Source: Novosphingobium cyanobacteriorum
Lineage (GTDB): Bacteria; Pseudomonadota; Alphaproteobacteria; Sphingomonadales; Sphingomonadaceae
Direction: 5' to 3'
Length of the DNA: 64,000 nucleotides
Assembly (NCBI RefSeq): GCF_029436685.1
Contig: NZ_JAROCY010000005.1
Location: 186,001 to 250,000 of the forward strand
Each line of letters begins with the position of its first letter. Position 1 is the stretch's first letter. Under the pieces are notes generated by a model, which worked only from the letters and a program-made list of their open reading frames with translations, ran no database searches and had not been told where the DNA came from. Positions 54,189 through 63,056 of the stretch are shown here, one piece after another. Both the position numbers and the translations under genes were made by a program.

Positions 54189-54619
54189 CGCCACTCGATC
54201 CGGCAACGCGCGCTGCATTGGAAGCCGCCGCCCGGGCCGCGCGTGATGGCGCCTATGCCCCCTATTCGCGCTTCACCGTGGGCGCGGCGTTGCTGTTCCG
54301 AGATGGCGCGATGGTCACCGGCGCCAACGTGGAGAACGCCAGCTATGGCCTTTCGCTCTGCGCGGAAACGGTGGCGGCCTCGCTGGCGATGAACCAGGGC
54401 CGGCGCGGCGGGCTCATCGCCGTGGCCGTGGCGGGCGGAATGGTCCACACCGAAGGGCTGCCGGTCACGCCTTGTGGCCGCTGCCGCCAGGTGCTGTTCG
54501 AACTGGCCTCGCTGGGACATACCGATCCGCTGGTAATCGGCCTTGGCGCATTCGAAACCGTGGAAATGCCGCTCTCTGCCCTCTTGCCCCATGCCTTCGG
54601 GCCGGGGCATGTGGGCTGA
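54185..54619 (+). CDS. cdd: Cytidine deaminase
   Basis: A 144-residue zinc enzyme that deaminates cytidine and deoxycytidine to uridine forms. The active site is fully present: C59-A-E61 in LCAETVAA and C97/C100 in TPCGRCRQ. The [12 protein letters not shown] stretch marks the substrate site. ATG 54185 overlaps the stop of the GH25-like gene. dcd lies 41 bases downstream, giving a pyrimidine salvage pair. Confidence 0.94.
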   Translation: MTPLDPATRAALEAAARAARDGAYAPYSRFTVGAALLFRDGAMVTGANVENASYGLSLCAETVAASLAMNQGRRGGLIAVAVAGGMVHTEGLPVTPCGRCRQVLFELASLGHTDPLVIGLGAFETVEMPLSALLPHAFGPGHVG

Positions 54620-54659
54620 CGTACGCAACCAGCATCCGGCGCAGCATCAGGAACAGACC

Positions 54660-55214
54660 TTGGCCATTCTTTCCGACAAGTGGATCCGCGAAAAGGCGAT
54701 GACCGAGGGGATGATCGAACCCTTCGTGGAAAGCCAGCGGCGCGAGAACTGCATCAGCTATGGCCTTTCGTCCTATGGCTATGACGCGCGCGTCGCCGAC
54801 GAGTTCAAGATCTTCACCAACATCGATTCGTCGGTGGTGGACCCCAAGGATTTCGATTCGAACTCGTTCGTGGATCGCAAGACCGACGTCTGCGTGATCC
54901 CGCCCAATTCTTTCGCGCTGGCGCGGACGGTGGAATATTTCCGCGTGCCGCGCGATGTGCTGGTGATCTGCCTGGGCAAGAGCACCTATGCCCGCTGCGG
55001 CATCATCGTGAACGTCACCCCGCTGGAGCCCGGCTGGGAAGGGCACGTGACGCTGGAATTCTCCAACACCACCCCGCTGCCGGCCAAGATCTATGCCAAC
55101 GAAGGCGCGTGCCAGTTCCTGTTCCTGCAGGGCAACGAACCCTGCGAAGTCAGCTATGCCGACCGCGCGGGCAAGTACATGGGCCAGCGCGGGGTAACCT
55201 TGCCGAGGTTGTAG
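54660..55214 (+). CDS. dcd: dCTP deaminase
   Basis: The enzyme converts dCTP to dUTP for thymidylate synthesis. The 184 residues match the family length when the TTG at 54660 is used, giving the canonical start [18 protein letters not shown] lies upstream. An ATG at 54609 would add 17 residues not seen in relatives. Motifs include [17 protein letters not shown], the substrate site [10 protein letters not shown] with Ser/Arg, and [20 protein letters not shown] with the catalytic Glu. Confidence 0.93.
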   Translation: MAILSDKWIREKAMTEGMIEPFVESQRRENCISYGLSSYGYDARVADEFKIFTNIDSSVVDPKDFDSNSFVDRKTDVCVIPPNSFALARTVEYFRVPRDVLVICLGKSTYARCGIIVNVTPLEPGWEGHVTLEFSNTTPLPAKIYANEGACQFLFLQGNEPCEVSYADRAGKYMGQRGVTLPRL

Positions 55215-55283
55215 GAAAACACCTCCGCGTTTTCCTTGGCGGCGAGTCTTCGTTGGATGCGCCTTCGACTTCCGTCGAAGGCT

Positions 55284-55381
55284 TGCGGCACCGGCCCGCT
55301 CCCCCGCCCAAATGTCCAACTGGGCCACCCACGAGAGTACCCTGAATGGGTGGCCGGGCGGGGGAGCGGGCCGGTGCCGCA
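55284..55381. repeat. Long palindromic repeat family A, copy 3
   Basis: Left arm TTGCGGCACCGGCCCGCTCC and right arm GGGGGAGCGGGCCGGTGCCG are complementary; the loop is longer than in copy 1 because of an insertion in the left part (AAATGTCCAACTGGG). It separates the convergent dcd and globin genes. Confidence 0.85.
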
Positions 55382-55421
55382 AAGGAAAGCCCGGATGGGC
55401 TTTCCGCACCCAGCCGAAGAC

Positions 55422-55871
55422 TCAGGCCGCGGCCGCGTTCTCATAGGCTTCGGCTTCCGCCGCGATCAGGATATCCGCCAGCATCCAGTAGGCTTCGCCC
55501 CAGGCGGCCAGCACCTCGTCGGTGGCGACGTCTGCGCCCAGCACGTCGCGGATCGCGGGCAGCAGCGCTTCGGCGACCAGCGGATAATGCTCCGCCTTCA
55601 CGCCCGTCTCCACGTGGCGGGCCACCATGCGCTGCACCGCCGGGCCCAGGTTGGCCAGCTTGTCGATGTTGCGGGCATAGGCGAGAATCGCGCCGGCCAG
55701 TCGGCGCGGCTGCTCGCCGCTCTGCTGCGCGGCCTGATCGAACATCGCCGCCACTTCCGGATCGCGGAACAGGCGGGCGTACATCGCCGTAGTGATCTCG
55801 ACACCGTGCTTTTCCAGCGCGGTGGCGGTGGCCTTGACGATGGTCTGGGCCTGTTCGGAAGCGGTGCGCAT
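55422..55871 (-). CDS. Single-domain globin (flavohaemoglobin haem-domain type)
   Basis: A 149-residue globin that resembles the haem domain of flavohaemoglobins but lacks the FAD reductase part. The proximal His is H86 in VARHVETGV, followed by AEHYPLVAEALLPAI, as in Hmp. Such proteins bind O2 or NO and may detoxify NO with a separate reductase. ATG 55871 is divergent from the NsrR-like repressor gene and shares a palindromic spacer with it, so NO control is likely. Confidence 0.88.
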   Translation of the reverse strand: MRTASEQAQTIVKATATALEKHGVEITTAMYARLFRDPEVAAMFDQAAQQSGEQPRRLAGAILAYARNIDKLANLGPAVQRMVARHVETGVKAEHYPLVAEALLPAIRDVLGADVATDEVLAAWGEAYWMLADILIAAEAEAYENAAAA

Positions 55872-55911
55872 GGCTGGGATCTCCGGCTTTAATGTGGTAA
55901 CTAATATACCG

Positions 55912-55924
55912 GTATTTAAAATAC
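55912..55924. promoter_or_regulatory. Palindrome between globin and NsrR-like gene
   Basis: GTATTTAAAATAC is a perfect inverted repeat around a central A in an AT-rich spacer, 37 bases before the regulator start. ATACCGGTAT overlaps it on the left. AT-rich half-sites of this kind fit an Rrf2/NsrR operator. Confidence 0.55.
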
Positions 55925-55961
55925 TTGATTCGTTCAAGCGAATTGTCGTTATGGAAACTCC

Positions 55962-56411
55962 ATGCAGCTGACCCAGCATACCGACTTCGGCCTGCGCCTG
56001 CTCGTCGCCCTCGCGCGCGATGGCGGGCAGCTGTCGCTGCCGGGCTTCGCCGCGTCGCAGGGGATTTCGTACCACCATGTCGCCAAGGTGGCGCAGGCGC
56101 TGGTGCGCGAAGGGCTGGCGGTCAGCCAGCGCGGGCGCAGCGGCGGCATCCTGCTGGCGCGTCCTGCAGCGGAAACGCGCGTGGGCGATGCGGTGCGCGC
56201 GCTGGAAAAGACCATGCGGCTGGTCGATTGCGGCCGTTGCGCGCTGCGTGAGGATTGTTCGCTCAGCGGCATGCTGGCCGAGGCGATGGATGCCTTCATC
56301 GCCGTGCTTGATCGTTACACGCTGGCCGATGCCGCCCGGTCGGGCGTTCCCGCCTTTCCCGGATGGGCGATGCCCGCCACGCAAGGAACCTGCGCCGCCA
56401 TCGGCGATTGA
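55962..56411 (+). CDS. Rrf2-family regulator, NsrR-like
   Basis: A 149-residue winged-helix repressor. The DNA-binding part is TQHTDFGLRLLVALARDGG with SYHHVAKVAQALVREG as recognition region, and RGRSGGILLARPA forms the wing. C90, C93 and C99 in DCGRCALREDC are placed for an iron-sulphur cluster that would react with NO. It is divergent from the globin gene and followed by a DoxX gene, consistent with an NO or redox stress unit. The exact name NsrR is inferred. Confidence 0.85.
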   Translation: MQLTQHTDFGLRLLVALARDGGQLSLPGFAASQGISYHHVAKVAQALVREGLAVSQRGRSGGILLARPAAETRVGDAVRALEKTMRLVDCGRCALREDCSLSGMLAEAMDAFIAVLDRYTLADAARSGVPAFPGWAMPATQGTCAAIGD

Positions 56412-56461
56412 CCCTGCACTGATGCGCGCCCCCGCCGGCGCGCCTTTGTGGGAGAAGCGCG

Positions 56462-57049
56462 ATGAACACCGTTGCCGCCCTGCTCGGCCGCATCCTGCTG
56501 GCGTTGCTGTTCCTGGTTTCGGGCGTGAACAAGCTGTTCGCTGTGAACCAGACCGAATCGCTGATCACCGGCGTGGGGCTGCCGCCCAATCTGGCGCTGG
56601 CGGTCGCCCTGTTCGAGATCGTCGGCGCGATTGCGTTGATCTTCGGCTTCATGACGCGGCTGTTCGCAATTCTCTTCGCCGGGTTCAGCCTGCTCACCGT
56701 CCTGTTCTTCCACCACGATTTCACCGATCCGATGCAGGCAACGATGGCGCTGAAGAACCTGGCGATCGCCGGGGGCATGCTGTGCCTGTTCGCACACAGC
56801 CAGATGCGCTGGAGCTACGATTCGATGGTTATCGCCCGCCGCGGCGAGCGCGAGACCCGCGCTGCCGAGGAACGCGCGCGTGAGGCTGAACTGCGTGCGG
56901 CCAAGGCCGAAGGGCGTGCGGAAGTGCGCCACGATACTGTCCCGGGCACTGTCCCCGCCCGACCGATTCCGGCCAGCACGATGGGCTACGTCGATACCAA
57001 TGCCGATAGCGTGCCCGACCGCCGCCGCCGCTGGTGGGAACTGCGCTAA
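56462..57049 (+). CDS. DoxX-family membrane protein
   Basis: A 195-residue protein with four hydrophobic helices in residues 1-120 (ILLALLFLVSGVNKLF, ALAVALFEIVGAIALIFGF) of the DoxX family. A charged helical tail follows (ERETRAAEERAREAELRAAK), then a Pro-rich end and RRRRWWELR. DoxX proteins are linked to redox and thiol stress, with no agreed reaction. It follows the NsrR-like gene by 50 bases and is probably in its regulon. ATG 56462 with GGAGAAG upstream. Confidence 0.85.
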   Translation: MNTVAALLGRILLALLFLVSGVNKLFAVNQTESLITGVGLPPNLALAVALFEIVGAIALIFGFMTRLFAILFAGFSLLTVLFFHHDFTDPMQATMALKNLAIAGGMLCLFAHSQMRWSYDSMVIARRGERETRAAEERAREAELRAAKAEGRAEVRHDTVPGTVPARPIPASTMGYVDTNADSVPDRRRRWWELR

Positions 57050-57067
57050 GATACCGAAAGACTGATG

Positions 57068-57159
57068 TCGAACCCCACCCCCAACCCCTCCCCAGCGGGG
57101 GAGGGGAGCGAGACTTGCCAAACCGCAGGTTTGCTAGTCGCAGCGGGGTGGGGGTTCGA
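57068..57159. repeat. Palindromic repeat family C, copy 3
   Basis: TCGAACCCCACCCCCAACCC at the left is mirrored by GGGGTGGGGGTTCGA at the right, with CTTGCCAAACCGCAGGTTTG in the middle. It lies between convergent genes. Confidence 0.75.
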
Positions 57160-57195
57160 TGCCAGCCTGCTTGGCGCAGCAATGAAGAAGACAGG

Positions 57196-57675
57196 TCAGG
57201 GCTGTCGACGCGGCGCGGCGCTGGGATTGAGCTTCAGCGCGGCCACGCAGGCCGCCCGGTCCACGTCGCGCCCGTCGCCCCGGCGAGCGTCAACGTAGGT
57301 CGCGGTCGCCCGGCCGCCGGGTGCGGCGGGATAGAGATAGGCGTCGAGGATACAGGCGGTGCCCGACCACTGCAGCTTGCGCGCGTCCTCCTCGCGCACG
57401 TCAAGCCGCGGTGCGCCGAACAGGCGGGTCAACTGGTCGGCATCCGCGCCGATCACCCCTTCCAGCCCGGGCGCGCTCTGCACCTGCGCCGGTGGGCGCG
57501 ATGGCGTGGCATAGTTCGGGCGCGTCGGCAGGCGCGTTGATGGTGCGGGTCGGGTTGGCTGCCCGGGGCTGCGGATCGTCGCGGATTTGCCGCTGCCGCT
57601 GGTGGATGCCCCCGTGCCGCCGCATGCGGCCAGCGCAAGGCACAGGGGAACGGCGGCGAGAATGCGTGGCGTCAT
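57196..57675 (-). CDS. Hypothetical lipoprotein (159 aa)
   Basis: The signal peptide ends with the lipobox LALAAC followed by GG. A Pro/Ser/Thr-rich linker comes next, then a compact C-terminal domain with IGADADQLTRLFGAPRLDVR and SGTACILDAYLYPA. The GAP turn after the LTRLF helix resembles the SmpA/BamE-like fold seen in many envelope lipoproteins; this is a weak inference. I know similar unnamed proteins from sphingomonads. Confidence 0.7.
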   Translation of the reverse strand: MTPRILAAVPLCLALAACGGTGASTSGSGKSATIRSPGQPTRPAPSTRLPTRPNYATPSRPPAQVQSAPGLEGVIGADADQLTRLFGAPRLDVREEDARKLQWSGTACILDAYLYPAAPGGRATATYVDARRGDGRDVDRAACVAALKLNPSAAPRRQP

Positions 57676-57792
57676 GCCGTCCGGATCGCCGCTGTTTCGC
57701 GCCCTGTCAACGCGGGCGTGCTTTGCAACCGCGCTTGCGGCGATGGGGCGCTGCGTCTAGGCGGCGGGGCGTTCCTGCAGGAGACCACGCGC

Positions 57793-58797
57793 GTGACCCA
57801 GTCCAACCCGCCGATCTATGAAGTCCTCGCGATCGGCAACGCCATCGTCGACGTGATCGCCCCCGCCGCGGATGCCGAAATCGACCGGCTGGGCATGGCC
57901 AAGGGCGGCATGACGCTGATCGATACGGCCCGCGCGCACGAACTCTATGACGCGATGGGCCCGGCGCGCGAACTCTCGGGCGGCTCGGCGGCCAACACGC
58001 TGGCGGGCCTGGCTGCACTGGGCGCGACATGCGCCTTCGTCGGGCAGGTGGCCGATGACCAGCTGGGTGAAGTCTTTGCCCACGACATCCGCGCCGGCGG
58101 CATCGCCTTTGAAACGCCCGCGCGGGGCGGGGATCTCGCTACCGCGCGCTGCCTCATCTTCGTCACGCCCGACGGGCAGCGCACGATGAATACCTACCTT
58201 GGTGCTTCGCAGTTCCTGCCCGCCGCCGCGCTGGACGACGCGACCGTCGCCTCTGCCGCGGTGCTCTATCTCGAAGGATACCTGTGGGATCCGGAAGAGC
58301 CGCGCCAGGCCATGCGCCGCGCCATCGCCGCCGCCCGCGCCGCGGGGCGCAAGGTCGCCTTCACCCTGTCCGACGGCTTCGTCATCGCCCGTCACGGCGA
58401 TGATTTCCGCGCGCTGATCGATGCCGGGCAGATCGACATCCTCTTCGCCAACGAACACGAGCTTGCCGCGCTGACCGGCATCGAGGATTTCGATGAAGGT
58501 ATCCGCCACCTTGGCGGCAAGGTGCCGACTGTCGTCGTCACCCGCAGCGAGAACGGCGCCCATGCCTATCAGGGCGGCACACATGTCTCCGTGCCGGCAG
58601 AACCCGTGGCGCAGGTGGTCGATACCACCGGCGCGGGCGATCTCTTCGCTGCAGGGTTCCTGTTCGGCCATGTGCGCGGCCTGTCGCTGGAAACCAGCCT
58701 GAAGCTCGGCGCGGTCTGCGCGGCCGAGATCATCTCCCACTACGGCGCGCGGCCGGAGGCGGACCTCGCCAAGCTGGTCGCGCCGGTTCTGGGCTGA
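57793..58797 (+). CDS. PfkB-family carbohydrate/adenosine kinase
   Basis: A 334-residue ribokinase-fold kinase resembling adenosine kinase of alphaproteobacteria. The N-terminal VLAIGNAIVDVIAPA, ELSGGSAANTLAGLAALG, and the C-terminal ATP/anion-hole motif VVDTTGAGDLFAAGFLFG with the catalytic Asp are all present. It phosphorylates adenosine or a related nucleoside or sugar. The start is GTG 57793 with CAGGAG upstream. It precedes the divergent purD with a family B repeat between. Confidence 0.88.
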   Translation: MTQSNPPIYEVLAIGNAIVDVIAPAADAEIDRLGMAKGGMTLIDTARAHELYDAMGPARELSGGSAANTLAGLAALGATCAFVGQVADDQLGEVFAHDIRAGGIAFETPARGGDLATARCLIFVTPDGQRTMNTYLGASQFLPAAALDDATVASAAVLYLEGYLWDPEEPRQAMRRAIAAARAAGRKVAFTLSDGFVIARHGDDFRALIDAGQIDILFANEHELAALTGIEDFDEGIRHLGGKVPTVVVTRSENGAHAYQGGTHVSVPAEPVAQVVDTTGAGDLFAAGFLFGHVRGLSLETSLKLGAVCAAEIISHYGARPEADLAKLVAPVLG

Positions 58798-58821
58798 CCG
58801 TCAGGTCACCAACCAAAGCTT

Positions 58822-58887
58822 CGTCATTGCGAGCGTAGCGAAGCAATCCAGAGTTGGCGCAAACCGCCCTGGATTGCCGCAATGACG
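58822..58887. repeat. Palindromic repeat family B, copy 3
   Basis: CGTCATTGCGAGCGTAGCG at the left and GGATTGCCGCAATGACG at the right enclose GCAATCCAGAGTTGGCGCAA. It is a shorter relative of the copies at 18781 and 39203. Confidence 0.8.
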
Positions 58888-58907
58888 CCTGAACCTTGCT
58901 CCGCCCT

Positions 58908-60197
58908 TCAACCCGCCTTGGCAACTTCGCGCGCGATTTCCTTCGCGCCGATGTCGCGGCGGCAGAACAGGGTGGGCGCGGTGATTGCGTCCACCGCGGC
59001 ATAGGTCGCATCGCGCGCGGCCAGCACCGTGGCGCCGCGCGCGGTCACGTTCAGCACGCGCCCGCCATTCGCCCTCAGCACCCCGTCCGTGCCCAGCGCG
59101 GTGCCGGCGTGAAACACCTTGGCCCCGCCCGCTTCCGCCGTCGGAATGCCATCGATCCGCCCGCCCTTGTCCGGCGTTCCGGGGTATCCCGCCGCCGCCA
59201 TGACCACGGTCAGCGCCGGATCGGGGGAGAACTGCGGCGGGGTGATCGCACCCAGCCGGTTTTCGGCGCAGGCAAGCAGCAACTCCACCAGGTCGCTCTC
59301 CAGCCGCATCATCAGCACCTGGCATTCGGGATCGCCGAAGCGCGCGTTGTATTCGATCAGCTTCGGCCCCTGCGCCGTCAGCATCAGCCCGGCATAGAGC
59401 ACGCCCGAATAGGGCATGCCTTCGTCCGCCATGGTCTTCACCGTCGGCGCGATGATCCGGGCGATGGTCTCGGCCTCAAGCTCCGGGGTCAGCACGCGCG
59501 CCGGGCTGTAGGCGCCCATGCCGCCGGTGTTGGGCCCGGTGTCGCCATCGCCCACGCGCTTGTGGTCCTGCGCCGATCCGATCGGCACGATGGTCGATCC
59601 GTCGGTCAGCGCGAAGAAGCTCGCCTCCTCGCCCTCGAGGAACTCCTCCACCACCACTTCCGCGCCCGCGCCGCCAAAGGCGCCGTCGAACATGTCGGCC
59701 ACCGCGGCGCGAGCCTCGTCCATGGTCATCGCCACGACCACACCCTTGCCCGCGGCAAGGCCGTCGGCCTTGATCACCACCGGCGCGCCGAACTGCTCCA
59801 GCGCGGCCATTGCCTCATCCAGCGATTTCGTCCGGACATAGCCCGCCGTGGGGATGTCCGCCCGCGCGCACAAGTCCTTGGTAAAGCCCTTCGATCCTTC
59901 CAGCTGCGCCGCCAGTCGGCTCGGGCCGAACACGGCAAAGGCGGCGGCCCGCAGCGAATCGGCCAGGCCATCCACCAGCGGCGCTTCCGGCCCGATCACC
60001 ACCAGCCCGATCTGGCGCCCCTCGCAAAAGGCAACCACGGCGGCGTGGTCGGTCACGTCCAGCGTCACGCATTCGGCTTGGCGGGCTATCCCCGGGTTGC
60101 CCGGTGCGGCATAGAGCTTGCCGGTGCGGGGCGATTGGGCCAGTTTCCACGCCAGCGCATGCTCGCGCCCGCCCGACCCGATCAGCAGGATATTCAT
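58908..60197 (-). CDS. purD: Phosphoribosylamine-glycine ligase
   Basis: PurD joins glycine to phosphoribosylamine with ATP in purine synthesis. The 429-residue ATP-grasp protein starts [19 protein letters not shown] and has [12 protein letters not shown], and later [20 protein letters not shown] and [13 protein letters not shown] at 60197 has GGAAGGGA upstream. The start codon overlaps that of the divergent xseA gene by two bases (CATG), so each promoter must lie inside the other gene or further away. Confidence 0.95.
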   Translation of the reverse strand: MNILLIGSGGREHALAWKLAQSPRTGKLYAAPGNPGIARQAECVTLDVTDHAAVVAFCEGRQIGLVVIGPEAPLVDGLADSLRAAAFAVFGPSRLAAQLEGSKGFTKDLCARADIPTAGYVRTKSLDEAMAALEQFGAPVVIKADGLAAGKGVVVAMTMDEARAAVADMFDGAFGGAGAEVVVEEFLEGEEASFFALTDGSTIVPIGSAQDHKRVGDGDTGPNTGGMGAYSPARVLTPELEAETIARIIAPTVKTMADEGMPYSGVLYAGLMLTAQGPKLIEYNARFGDPECQVLMMRLESDLVELLLACAENRLGAITPPQFSPDPALTVVMAAAGYPGTPDKGGRIDGIPTAEAGGAKVFHAGTALGTDGVLRANGGRVLNVTARGATVLAARDATYAAVDAITAPTLFCRRDIGAKEIAREVAKAG

Positions 60198-61692
60198 GAA
60201 CGTCCCTTCCCCGCCCGACCATGGGCACGATTACGAAGACAAAGGCGGGCTGTTAGCGAGGGAAAGCGCGGGCGACAACGCCCCGGCGCTGTCGATCTCC
60301 GACATTTCCGCGCTGCTCAAGCGCACGGTGGAGGATCGCTTCGGCTTCGTGCGCGTGCGCGGCGAGCTTTCCGGGGTGAAGCGCGCCGCTTCAGGCCATC
60401 TCTACCTGTGCCTGAAGGACGAGAACGCGCGGCTCGATGGCGTGATGTGGCGCGGCAATGCGCAGCGGCTGGCCTTCCGCGTGGAGGACGGGGTGGAGGT
60501 GATCGCCACCGGCAAGCTCACCACCTATCCCGGCCGCTCGAACTACCAGATCGTGGTCGATCGCATGGAAGTGGCGGGCGAAGGCGCGCTGCTCGCGCTG
60601 CTGGCAAAAACGAAGGCCCGGCTCGAGGCAGAGGGCCTGTTCGCGCCCTCGCGCAAGCGGCCTCTGCCCTTCCTGCCGCGCGTGATCGGCGTTGTCACCT
60701 CGCCCACCGGTGCGGTGATCCGCGATATCCTGCACCGGTTGCGCGATCGCTTTCCCAGCCACGTGGTGGTCTGGCCGGTGCTGGTCCAGGGTCAGGGCGC
60801 GGCGGCGCAGGTGGCGGCGGCGGTGCGCGGCTTTTCCGCCCTGCCCCCCGGCGGCCCGGTGCCCCGCCCCGATCTCGTCATCGTCGCGCGCGGCGGCGGC
60901 TCGGTCGAGGACCTGTGGAGCTTCAACGAGGAAGAGGTCGTCCGCGCCGTGGCGGAATGCTCGATCCCCGTGATCAGCGCCGTGGGCCATGAAACCGACA
61001 CCACCCTGTGCGATTTCGCGGCAGACCTGCGCGCCCCCACGCCCACGGCCGCGGCGGAAATCGCAGTGCCGGTGCTGGGTGAACTCGCCGCCGCCCTCTC
61101 CGATTACGATGCGCGGAAAAAGCGCGCGCTAGTCCGCCTGTTCGGCCAGGCGCGCGAACGGCTGGATCTGCGCGCCCGGCGCCTGCCGCAGCCGCAAACC
61201 CTGCTGCAGGGCCAGACGCAGCGGCTCGACGATCTGGGAGACCGCCTGCGCCGAGCGCTCGGCCACCGCACCGAACTCGCCGGCGCGGTGCTCGCCCGCC
61301 ATGCTGGGGCACTTCGCCCGGCGCTGCTGGCAAACCGCGTGCGGCGTGAACGCGAACGCCTGGCCGCGCAGCGCCTGCGACCTGACTTGCTGCTGCAACG
61401 CATCGCCAACGCCCGCAGCCGGATCGAAACGCTCGATCGCCTGCGCTGCTCGCTTGATCCCAAGGCCCCGTTGCAGCGCGGATACGTGCTGGTCACCGGC
61501 CCGGACGGTCACGTCGTGCGCACGCTGGCGGAGGCTGAAACGCGCCACCGGCTGACTCTGGAATTCGCCGACGGGCGGCTGGACGTGTCCATTGGCACAC
61601 CCGCCGCCACCCTCCCTGCGCCCACCCCGCCCCGCCCTGCGCCAAAACCGCGCCAGAGCGCACCGGGCGATGCGCAACCGAAATTGCTTTAA
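60196..61692 (+). CDS. xseA: Exodeoxyribonuclease VII large subunit
   Basis: XseA (498 aa) with XseB degrades single-stranded DNA from both ends. The N-terminal OB fold has [20 protein letters not shown]. The catalytic part contains [37 protein letters not shown] and [20 protein letters not shown]. The coiled-coil C-terminus follows and ends in a Pro-rich tail. ATG 60196 has AGGA upstream and overlaps the purD start. xseB is not adjacent. Confidence 0.95.
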   Translation: MNVPSPPDHGHDYEDKGGLLARESAGDNAPALSISDISALLKRTVEDRFGFVRVRGELSGVKRAASGHLYLCLKDENARLDGVMWRGNAQRLAFRVEDGVEVIATGKLTTYPGRSNYQIVVDRMEVAGEGALLALLAKTKARLEAEGLFAPSRKRPLPFLPRVIGVVTSPTGAVIRDILHRLRDRFPSHVVVWPVLVQGQGAAAQVAAAVRGFSALPPGGPVPRPDLVIVARGGGSVEDLWSFNEEEVVRAVAECSIPVISAVGHETDTTLCDFAADLRAPTPTAAAEIAVPVLGELAAALSDYDARKKRALVRLFGQARERLDLRARRLPQPQTLLQGQTQRLDDLGDRLRRALGHRTELAGAVLARHAGALRPALLANRVRRERERLAAQRLRPDLLLQRIANARSRIETLDRLRCSLDPKAPLQRGYVLVTGPDGHVVRTLAEAETRHRLTLEFADGRLDVSIGTPAATLPAPTPPRPAPKPRQSAPGDAQPKLL

Positions 61693-61718
61693 CGCGCCGC
61701 CAGCCCTACATTGTCCCC

Positions 61719-61922
61719 ATGCTGATGAACGCCCAGAACCGCGCCGCGCGGCTGCACTACCTGCCCGGCACCTTCCGCCAGCTTTCGGCGGGCGACCATG
61801 TCGTCTGCGCGGTCAGCGGGCAGCAGATCCCGCTCGACATGCTGCGCTACTGGTGCCCCGTGCGGCAGGAAGCCTACGCCACGCCGGAAATTGCCACGAA
61901 GCGGCTGCTCGAACCGGCGTGA
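61719..61922 (+). CDS. DUF2093 family protein
   Basis: A 67-residue protein of the DUF2093 family, typical of alphaproteobacteria. It has the pattern ARLHYLPGTFRQLSAGDHVV and CAVSGQQIPLDMLRYWCPVR with conserved Cys residues that could bind metal. The function is unknown. ATG 61719. Its stop overlaps the GTG start of the M23 peptidase gene by four bases. Confidence 0.85.
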   Translation: MLMNAQNRAARLHYLPGTFRQLSAGDHVVCAVSGQQIPLDMLRYWCPVRQEAYATPEIATKRLLEPA

Positions 61923-62734
61923 GCCTGCGCCTTGCCTGCGCCGTGCTGATGGCCGTTGCGGCAGGCATTGCGGCAGCACAACCGGCGCCCTTGATTGCGC
62001 TCAGGGGCAAGGCCATCCAGGGTGGCTGGATGCGTGGGCAGGCCCCGGCCGGAACCACTGCCCTGCTGCTTGATGGCAAGCCCGTGCCGCTCGCAGCGGA
62101 CGGTGCGTTCCTGATCGCCTTTGATCGCGATGCCGCGCCACAGGCCACCCTGGTGGCGCAGCGGTCCGGCCTGCCTGATCTGGTTCAGCCCATTGCCGTC
62201 GCCCCGCGCGCCTGGGCCATCCAGAACGTCAACGTCGCGCTGCGCCCGCCAGGCCTGCCCGATGCCGAATTCCAGCGCATCCGTGCCGGAGAACTCGCGC
62301 AGATCAAGGCTGCCCGCGCGCAGGCCACCGATGCGCAGGGCTGGCGTCAGGCCATGCTCAAGCCCGCCGCCGGTCGCATATCCGGCCATTTCGGTTCGCA
62401 GCGCATCTACCAGGGCCAACCCGGCGCCTACCATTCGGGCACGGATATTGCCGGCGGCGCAGGCGCACCGATCCTTGCGCCCGCCGATGGCGTCGTCGTC
62501 CTCGCGGCGGAAACGCCCTTCACGCTCGAAGGCCATCTCGTGATTCTCGATCACGGCATGGGCCTCAACAGCGCCTTCCTCCACGCCTCGGTGCTCAAGG
62601 TGAAAGTGGGAGACCGCGTGGTGCAGGGGCAAGAGATCGCCCGCATCGGCAGCACCGGCCGCGCCACCGGCCCGCACCTGCACTGGGGCCTCACCTGGCA
62701 GGGCAAACGGCTCGATCCGGAACTGTTTCTCTGA
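61919..62734 (+). CDS. M23-family metallopeptidase, exported
   Basis: A 271-residue protein with a signal peptide (LRLACAVLMAVAAGIAAAQP). The C-terminal M23 (LytM) domain has the zinc ligands in YHSGTDIAGGAGAPILAPADG (H-x3-D) and HLHWGLTW, and GLNSAFLHASVLKVKVGD between them. The family cleaves peptidoglycan cross-links or acts as an activator of amidases. GTG 61919 overlaps the DUF2093 stop. The N-terminal half with repeats of hydrophobic strands is not recognised. Confidence 0.88.
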   Translation: MSLRLACAVLMAVAAGIAAAQPAPLIALRGKAIQGGWMRGQAPAGTTALLLDGKPVPLAADGAFLIAFDRDAAPQATLVAQRSGLPDLVQPIAVAPRAWAIQNVNVALRPPGLPDAEFQRIRAGELAQIKAARAQATDAQGWRQAMLKPAAGRISGHFGSQRIYQGQPGAYHSGTDIAGGAGAPILAPADGVVVLAAETPFTLEGHLVILDHGMGLNSAFLHASVLKVKVGDRVVQGQEIARIGSTGRATGPHLHWGLTWQGKRLDPELFL

Positions 62735-63056
62735 CAGGTGGGTATTGCGCAATAATCCTACACCAAAGGGCAGGGCCGACGTATCGAAAATGCCGCACAT
62801 GCGTTACGCGCCGCACCAAACCCTTGAATCGCAGCGACTCCGGCGCCTGATCCGTAACAAGTTAACTGTGGCATAATAGTTACATTGCCTACGGAACTGG
62901 TCGCATCTGACACCACTGTTCTTTACATCGGCAACCTCTCTGGGCCACCGGTGTCCAATCCGGAGAGGTCGAGCGGCGCGCCGTGCCGCGCCTTTCCGGT
63001 TCCTGTGAACTGGCTGGCGGTCCATCGCCCGCCATCCTTGTAGGGGCTGGATACTC
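62735..63056. promoter_or_regulatory. 322-base leader of the TonB receptor gene
   Basis: The gap contains an AT-richer piece near 62860-62885 (GTTAACTGTGGCATAATAGT) where TTAACT and CATAAT could be promoter elements. A short stem GGCGCG/CGCGCC at 62975-62992 is followed by TTT. No small gene was recognised. The promoter call is weak. Confidence 0.4.

Noticed and set aside
58896..60992. Plus-strand open frame of about 700 codons across purD and xseA
   Set aside because: Antisense to purD and out of frame with xseA; no domains.
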